Shown here: in pieces, positions 58,908 through 64,000 of the stretch
Layout: the number at the start of each line of letters is the position of its first letter
Numbering within the stretch: position 1 is the first letter of the stretch
NCBI GenBank assembly: GCA_017454355.1
Contig: JAFTDD010000058.1
Coordinates: 35,253 to 99,252, forward strand
From: Muribaculaceae bacterium
GTDB taxonomy: Bacteria > Bacteroidota > Bacteroidia > Bacteroidales > Muribaculaceae
Reading direction: 5' to 3'
Length of the DNA: 64,000 nucleotides
Notes under the pieces: generated by a model
The model's input: the letters and a program-made list of their open reading frames with translations, nothing else
The model's database searches: none
Told to the model about the DNA's origin: nothing
Program-made: the position numbers and the translations under genes

Positions 58908-60086
58908 ATGAAAGACGAAAACGAAATAATCCTGCCGCCCGAGTTGGCCGACATCGCGCCAATCTCCGACCGCGACTTCCACAACGTGATGTCTATCTTG
59001 GTCGAAGAGCCTGAATTTGAGCAAATCGTTGGCATGGTTATGCCGCAGTATCGATATTCGCAACTCAAACGTGTACTCTTGGGCCTGAACTCCAAGCGCG
59101 AACTGCAACTCAAGGTGATGCGCCCCTTTGTGGAAGGCTTGTTGGCACGCACCACCGACGGTGTCACCGCAAGCGGCCTTGATCAACTTGACCACGAGGG
59201 CGCCTACACCTTTGTGACCAACCATCGTGACATCGTGCTCGACAGCGCCCAACTCAACTGCCTTCTCATGCGTGAGGGAATGGACACCTGCGAGATTGCC
59301 ATCGGCAACAATCTGCTCATTTACGATTGGATTAACAAACTGGTTAGGCTCAACAAGTGTTTCATTGTCAAACGCAATTTGGGTCGCATCCAGACTCTGG
59401 CCGCGGCCATCCAGTTGTCGAAGTATATCCACTTTGCCATCGCTGACAAGCACAACAGCGTGTGGATCTCCCAACGCGAGGGACGTTGCAAGGACAGTAA
59501 CGACCGCACTCAAGAGGGCGTAATTAAAATGCTCGCCTACGGCAACCGTGATGTGAGCCTTGTGGAGAGTGTCCGACGCCTCAACATCGCCCCTATCGCC
59601 ATTAGTTACGAGTACGACCCCAACGACTTCCTCAAGGCCAAGGAGTTCTTGATGAAGAGCAAAGACCCCAACTGGCACAAGTCGCCGGCCGATGACCTCC
59701 TCTCGATGCGAACCGGCATCCTCGGACGCAAGGGAGCCGTCCACTATGCCTTCACGCCATGTATCAACGACGAACTAGACAACATTCCCGAGGATCTCGA
59801 CAAGTTCCTCACCGTGTCGCGCATCTGCAACATCATCGACCACGCCATCCACAGCAACTACCACATCTTCAAGACCAACTATATCGCCCACGACCTGCTC
59901 TTTGACGACCACCGCTTTGAGGCGGAGTACACGCCCGAGGAGCGCGAGGCCTTCACCGACTACCTCAGTTCGCAAATCGCCAAGGTCGACATCAAACTGA
60001 GCGAGTTTGATCGCTACTATATGCTCAGCAAGATGTTGCAGATGTATTCCAACCCACTCACCAACCAACTCGAAGCCCTCAAATAA
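58908..60086 (+). CDS. PlsC-type 1-acyl-glycerol-phosphate acyltransferase family protein
   Basis: 392 residues. Acyltransferase motif I is TNHRDIVLDS (NHxxxxD), motif III ISQREGRCKDSND (EGRxxD), with the region APIAISYEYDPNDF as motif IV. Longer than PlsC (about 245) with N- and C-terminal extensions, as in Bacteroidales members. No obvious membrane helix at the N-terminus, so probably a peripheral inner-membrane protein. Acyl acceptor uncertain. Confidence 0.8.
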   Translation: MKDENEIILPPELADIAPISDRDFHNVMSILVEEPEFEQIVGMVMPQYRYSQLKRVLLGLNSKRELQLKVMRPFVEGLLARTTDGVTASGLDQLDHEGAYTFVTNHRDIVLDSAQLNCLLMREGMDTCEIAIGNNLLIYDWINKLVRLNKCFIVKRNLGRIQTLAAAIQLSKYIHFAIADKHNSVWISQREGRCKDSNDRTQEGVIKMLAYGNRDVSLVESVRRLNIAPIAISYEYDPNDFLKAKEFLMKSKDPNWHKSPADDLLSMRTGILGRKGAVHYAFTPCINDELDNIPEDLDKFLTVSRICNIIDHAIHSNYHIFKTNYIAHDLLFDDHRFEAEYTPEEREAFTDYLSSQIAKVDIKLSEFDRYYMLSKMLQMYSNPLTNQLEALK

Positions 60087-60091
60087 CGTTT

Positions 60092-60236
60092 AGATGTTTA
60101 GCGTTGAGAGGTTGAGGGGTTGAGCCTCGAAGTGGGCAGAATAAATTCTGCCCCTACAAGCGCTCGGGAATAATACATTTCTTCCCATTTGTGCCAGCAA
60201 ATGGCCCAACCTCTCAACGCTCAACCCCTCAACAGT
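60092..60236. repeat. Composite intergenic repeat (copy 5)
   Basis: GTTTAGATGTTTAGCGTTGAG tract (split GTTTAG/GTTGAG words), GGGCAGAATAAATTCTGCCC (60135-60154) inserted where other copies have the CGAGCGCGATAGCGCG hairpin, then CCATTTGTGCCAGCAAATGG and CTCAACCCCTCAAC. Confidence 0.75.
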
Positions 60237-60252
60237 TCACAAAAGATAAATA

Positions 60253-62376
60253 ATGTCAAAAATTGTCGAGATAATCGCGCGCGAGTTGAACCTCGAGGTG
60301 GCCAACGTGGCCGGAGCGGTAAACCTGCTTGACGACGGCGCCACGGTGCCGTTCGTCAGCCGCTACCGCAAGGAGGCCACCGGCGGCTTGAACGACGAGC
60401 AGTTGCAAAGCATCGATCAGCGCCTGCGTTACTACCACGACCTGGAGAAACGACGCGCCGCCATCCTCAAGAGTATCGAGAGTCAGGATAAACTCACTCC
60501 CGAACTGGCCGCCAAAATCAACGCCTGCTACGACGCCACCGCGCTCGAAGATCTCTACCTGCCCTTCAAACCCAAACGCAAGACGCGTGCCACCGTGGCG
60601 CGGGAACGCGGCTTGGAGCCGTTGGCCACGTTCATCATGGCAATGGACCCGCAGGCCAAAGTGCGGCGACGCGCTCAGCAGTTTGTGGGCGATGATGTGC
60701 CCGACGTGGATGCCGCCATCGATGGCGCGCTCGACATCATCGCCGAGCAGGTGAGCGAGAACCCGCGCGCGCGCGAGGCCGTGCGCCTTCACTACCGCCG
60801 CGACGCCGTGCTGCGTTCACATTTCATCAAGGGCAAGGAAATCGAGGGCCGCAACTTCGAGGCCTATTACGAGTTCACGCGGCCGTTAAAGCATGTGCAA
60901 CCCCACCAGTTGTTGGCAATCCGCCGTGGTGAGGCCTTGGGCTATCTGCGTGTGAGCATCGATGTGCCCGAGCAGCGGGCCACCGACAGCATAGCGCGCG
61001 TGATGATTAAGCAGCCTCGTGGCGAGAGTGCGGCACTGGTGCGCGAAGCAATCGACGATGCCTTCAAGCGTCTGATAAATCCCAGCATCGAGAACGAGTT
61101 CGCCGCCCGTGCCAAGCGTCACGCCGACGAGGTGTCTATCTCCAACTTCTCGACCAACGTGCGCCAGTTGCTCATGTCGCCCCCACTGGGCCACAAACGC
61201 ATTTTGGCCATCGACCCGGGTATGCGCACCGGTTGCAAGGTCGTTTGCCTGGACCGCAGCGGCAATCTGCTCGCCCACGATGTGATATACCCTAACTCGC
61301 CGCATAACGACGTCGAAGGGGCCTCCGAAACGTTGCGGCGGCTGATTGAGGCTCACGACATCGAGGCCATCGCCCTGGGCAACGGAACCGGCAGCCGCGA
61401 GACGGAGCGCTTCCTCAAAAAGATGCGCATGCCGCGGCACATAGATGTGCACACCGTCAGTGAGGACGGCGCGTCAATCTATAGCGCGAGCGCGGTGGCG
61501 CGCGAGGAGTTCCCCGACGAGGACGTCACCGTGCGCGGTGCCGTCTCCATCGGGCGACGACTGCTCGACCCGTTGGCCGAACTCATCAAGATTGACCCCA
61601 AGTCGCTCGGCGTCGGGCAGTATCAGCACGATGTGGACCAGGGAATGTTGGGCGAGGCGCTCGAATATGTGGTCGAAGGTTGCGTCAACAGTGTGGGGGT
61701 GGACGTGAACACGGCCTCGCCGCAGTTATTGCAATATGTGTCGGGCCTCGGACCGGTGCTTGCCCGCAACATCGTTGACTACCGCCGCGAGCACGGCAGT
61801 TTCGCCTCGCGACGCGAGTTGCTCAAGGTGCCCAAACTGGGACCCAAGACGTACACCCTCGCCGCCGGCTTCCTGCGCGTGCCCGGCGCCGCCAATCCGC
61901 TCGACAACAGCGCCGTCCACCCCGAGCGCTACGCCGTGGTGGAGAGTATGGCACGCGACACCGGCTGCACCGTGGCGCAACTGATGGCCGACAAAACGCT
62001 GCGCGACGCCATCGACATCAATCGCTATGTCACCGCCGACGTCGGCCTGCCAACCCTGCGCGACATCATGGCCGAACTTGATAAGCCCGGACGTGACCCG
62101 CGCAGCAAGATTGTCAGCGTCGAGTTTGACGAGAACGTCACGCGCATCGAGGACGTCGCCGTGGGCATGGTGCTCAACGGCATCGTCACCAACGTGACCA
62201 ACTTCGGCGCCTTTGTCAACATCGGCGTACACAACGATGGCCTCATTCACGCCAATCGTGGCCCTAACGGCCAGAGCGAATACCACATCGGGCAACCGGT
62301 GAGCGTGCGCGTCGTCAAGGTCGACCTCGAGCGGGGCCGCATCACCCTCGCGCGCCACCGCAGCGGAACTTTGTAG
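60253..62376 (+). CDS. tex: Tex-family RNA-binding transcription accessory protein
   Basis: 707 residues, close to the usual length. N-terminal Tex domain (LNLEVANVAGAVNLLDDGATVPFVSRYRKEATGGLNDEQL), YqgF-like domain (RILAIDPGMRTGCKVVCLD), helix-hairpin-helix (YVSGLGPVLARNIVDYRREHG), and a C-terminal S1 domain (VGMVLNGIVTNVTNFGAFVNIGVHNDGLIH). Binds RNA/DNA and acts with the transcription machinery. The stop TAG is part of a TGTAGGGCCTGG repeat. Confidence 0.95.
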   Translation: MSKIVEIIARELNLEVANVAGAVNLLDDGATVPFVSRYRKEATGGLNDEQLQSIDQRLRYYHDLEKRRAAILKSIESQDKLTPELAAKINACYDATALEDLYLPFKPKRKTRATVARERGLEPLATFIMAMDPQAKVRRRAQQFVGDDVPDVDAAIDGALDIIAEQVSENPRAREAVRLHYRRDAVLRSHFIKGKEIEGRNFEAYYEFTRPLKHVQPHQLLAIRRGEALGYLRVSIDVPEQRATDSIARVMIKQPRGESAALVREAIDDAFKRLINPSIENEFAARAKRHADEVSISNFSTNVRQLLMSPPLGHKRILAIDPGMRTGCKVVCLDRSGNLLAHDVIYPNSPHNDVEGASETLRRLIEAHDIEAIALGNGTGSRETERFLKKMRMPRHIDVHTVSEDGASIYSASAVAREEFPDEDVTVRGAVSIGRRLLDPLAELIKIDPKSLGVGQYQHDVDQGMLGEALEYVVEGCVNSVGVDVNTASPQLLQYVSGLGPVLARNIVDYRREHGSFASRRELLKVPKLGPKTYTLAAGFLRVPGAANPLDNSAVHPERYAVVESMARDTGCTVAQLMADKTLRDAIDINRYVTADVGLPTLRDIMAELDKPGRDPRSKIVSVEFDENVTRIEDVAVGMVLNGIVTNVTNFGAFVNIGVHNDGLIHANRGPNGQSEYHIGQPVSVRVVKVDLERGRITLARHRSGTL

Positions 62377-62435
62377 GGCCTGGCCGCGTGCTGCGACGAT
62401 GTAGGACCTGGCCTTGGCCTGGCCGTTCAGGAGTC
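62371..62435. repeat. GTAGGGCCTGGCC repeats after tex
   Basis: TGTAGGGCCTGGCC followed by TGTAGGACCTGGCCTTGGCC; also at 41525-41550, 47173-47192 and in inverted form near 31990. Next to it, 62475-62505 has ATGCATTATG words similar to 28976. Confidence 0.7.
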
Positions 62436-62505
62436 AACGGTCAACTTTTATTCAGCAACTCGAGAAATCATAACTATGCATTATGCATTATGAATTATGC
62501 ATTAA

Positions 62506-63399
62506 ATGAAGCCTGCATTTATTTTCCATCAATATGTGTGGTTGGTGAACACACTGCTGCGGCGCGGTCACATGTCACTCAGCGACCTCGACGAGCAGTG
62601 GCGCGCCGATGAGGTTGCCGGCGGCAACCCGCTCAGCCGCACCACATTCAACCGCCACCGCGACGCCATCCTCGATATGTTCGGCCTCATCATCGACTGC
62701 GAGAAGACGGCACCCTATCGCTACTATATCTCCAATCCCGAGGAACTGGACGCCAACAGGGTCGAGCGGTGGATGCTCAGCACGCTCACCGTGGGCGGAA
62801 TGCTCGGCAGCAGCGCAGCCCTCCACGACCGCATCCTGCTTGAGGACGTGCCGGCCGGCGAGAGTCTGCTCGAAACAATCATGCAGGCCATGCGTCACAA
62901 TCGCTGTCTCGAGATTGAGTATCAGCGCTTCGGTTGCGAGCCGCACCACGTTACGCTCGCGCCGTTTGCCGTCAAACTCTATCAGCGACGCTGGTACGTG
63001 GTGGGCGACAACGGCGAGAAGATTGCAACCTATTCGCTCGACCGAGTGCAGAGCCTTGAGGTGGGCAGCGACGAGTTCACGATGCCGGCCGACTTCGACG
63101 CCCGAGCCTTCTTTGCAGACTATAGCGGCATTATCGCCGACGGCACACCGCTCGAACACGTTGTGGCACGCGTCTATGGCTGGGCGGTCAACTACCTGCG
63201 CACCTTGCCGTTACACCACTCCCAGCGCATCATCGCCACCGGCGACGGCTACGCCGACTTCGCCTTCGACGTGCGACCCACACTCGACTTCATCGACGAA
63301 CTCCTGCGCCACGACGCCAACGTCGAAGTCCTCGAGCCGCAATCCCTGCGCACCATCGTCGCCGCCCGCTACCGCACCGCCCTCTCCCGCTACAACTAA
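62506..63399 (+). CDS. WYL-domain transcriptional regulator
   Basis: 297 residues. N-terminal helix-turn-helix-like part (LSRTTFNRHRDAILDMFGLIIDC), WYL domain about residues 120-200 (LEIEYQRFGCEPHHVTLAPFAVKLYQRRWYVVGDNGEKIATYSLDRVQSLEV) and the C-terminal WCX extension (VEVLEPQSLRTIVAARYRTAL). WYL proteins sense nucleic-acid-type ligands and control DNA-damage or defence genes; no target is evident nearby. Confidence 0.9.
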   Translation: MKPAFIFHQYVWLVNTLLRRGHMSLSDLDEQWRADEVAGGNPLSRTTFNRHRDAILDMFGLIIDCEKTAPYRYYISNPEELDANRVERWMLSTLTVGGMLGSSAALHDRILLEDVPAGESLLETIMQAMRHNRCLEIEYQRFGCEPHHVTLAPFAVKLYQRRWYVVGDNGEKIATYSLDRVQSLEVGSDEFTMPADFDARAFFADYSGIIADGTPLEHVVARVYGWAVNYLRTLPLHHSQRIIATGDGYADFAFDVRPTLDFIDELLRHDANVEVLEPQSLRTIVAARYRTALSRYN

Positions 63400-63426
63400 C
63401 CCCCACCCCGAGCCGGCCTCCCCCCG

Positions 63427-63444
63427 CCCCTCCTAAAGGAGGGG
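63427..63444. repeat. CCCCTCCTAAAGGAGGGG palindrome
   Basis: Perfect palindromic arms; second copy at 862-878. Resembles a ribosome-binding site facing its complement, but no gene follows. Confidence 0.6.
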
Positions 63445-63547
63445 AGTTGGCAGTTGTGGTAACCTGACACGCCTCCCGGCGCCGCCCCGTTGACGATGAG
63501 GCCTCCACTTCGGCCATCGATGTCGGGGGCGCGTTTATTTATTAATA

Positions 63548-63963
63548 AACTCAAGTTTCTAAAGTAAAAATTTATTGATATCAGATTTTGAACTATCACA
63601 ACCCGCTTCAGCGGGTTGCACAAACCCCGTCAGAGGTTTTACGAAAACCCCAGGTTGGAGCGAAGCGACTACCTGGGGGCATAAGGCGAGATAATAGATG
63701 TCGCTACCTCGAAGAGGTTGCACCATCTCGCGCGAGAGTGCAACCTCTTCGAGGTAGCATACAAATATTCAGCTCGTCACCCCCAGATAGCCACCTGGCG
63801 GTGTCAACCTGGGGTTTTTGTAAAACCCACTTCGTGGGTTCGTGTAACCCACTATCGTGGGTTTGGACGACTGATTTTTTTTAATTTACCAACACATGAC
63901 GATGCGATCCTCATCACTATCGTATTGTAAATCATTCATTAACCTGCTTTAGAAACTTGAATT
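63548..63963 (+). repeat. 416-bp element with terminal inverted repeats, copy B of the structured repeat
   Basis: Ends AACTCAAGTTTCTAAAG (63548-63564) and CTTTAGAAACTTGAATT (63947-63963) are inverted repeats with one mismatch. The first 325 bases match copy A at 42241-42567 in reverse. Nested hairpins run through it. The region 63445-63547 and the tail to 64000 show no gene. Confidence 0.75.
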
Positions 63964-64000
63964 AAGAGTCCACTGCAAAAAGTCTAATTTTACTGTAATG

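Overview
The window looks like a chromosomal segment of a Bacteroidales bacterium; a gut Muribaculaceae-type genome is my best guess. Supporting signs: many promoters carry the Bacteroidetes -7 box TAnnTTTG instead of an E. coli -10; the order rpmB-rpmG-DUF4295 is present; an HsdR_N gene stands back to back with holA; a TolC/MFP/RND operon ends in a PG0541-type gene; and there are secreted BspA-like proteins with dockerin-like or 'WY..DGR..PGIYI' C-termini. No rRNA or tRNA gene was found.

Layout. 1-10850: end of a C1 aminopeptidase, a dockerin-tailed secreted protein, and a very GC-rich three-gene operon of secreted proteins (an alpha/beta-hydrolase and two giant surface proteins). 11319-12038 (minus): DUF4295, L33 and L28 behind a long leader. 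12713-19769 (minus): an Rpn-type nuclease gene, then rmlB, rmlA, a cupin ketoisomerase, a sugar aminotransferase, an MBOAT acyltransferase and its SGNH partner, which together fit synthesis of a dTDP-3-amino-3,6-dideoxyhexose and O-acylation of a glycan. 19880-23832 (minus): nspC, a UvrD-type helicase and an HsdR_N protein, divergent from holA and an unusual RNAP-alpha-CTD/sigma-4-like protein at 23874-27365. 27381-32939 (minus): an AGCS symporter, then acyl-CoA dehydrogenase with etfA and etfB. 33252-39270: a tripartite RND efflux operon. 39417-40368 (minus): a DUF3791/DUF3990/DUF3791 trio resembling a toxin-antitoxin module. 40580-42567: Hsp20 and a repeat-filled zone with a wrecked secreted-protein gene. 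42967-47082: a cohesin/Big2/LRR/dockerin surface protein, a small Cys-rich secreted protein and a BASS transporter. 47286-50667 (minus): ExbB-ExbD-ExbD-TonB, divergent from a TonB-dependent receptor. 53662-63399: a lipoprotein, a RAYT transposase with its palindromes, a YbjN-like protein, a HAD hydrolase, an esterase, a PlsC-type acyltransferase, Tex and a WYL regulator.

The most striking feature is a family of about 53-bp palindromes (core GGGGACGGTTCTTTTGTTTC and its complement). They cluster around the REP-associated tyrosine transposase gene at 54920-55786, which lies between two direct repeats of about 160 bp. Single copies lie in two intergenic regions. Three copies sit inside coding sequences in one and the same reading phase: in the TonB receptor, in the AGCS symporter, and as the last residues of the transposase itself. 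Several other repeat families (a 154-bp tandem array, a 416-bp element with terminal inverted repeats, composite intergenic repeats) occupy most of the gaps between genes.
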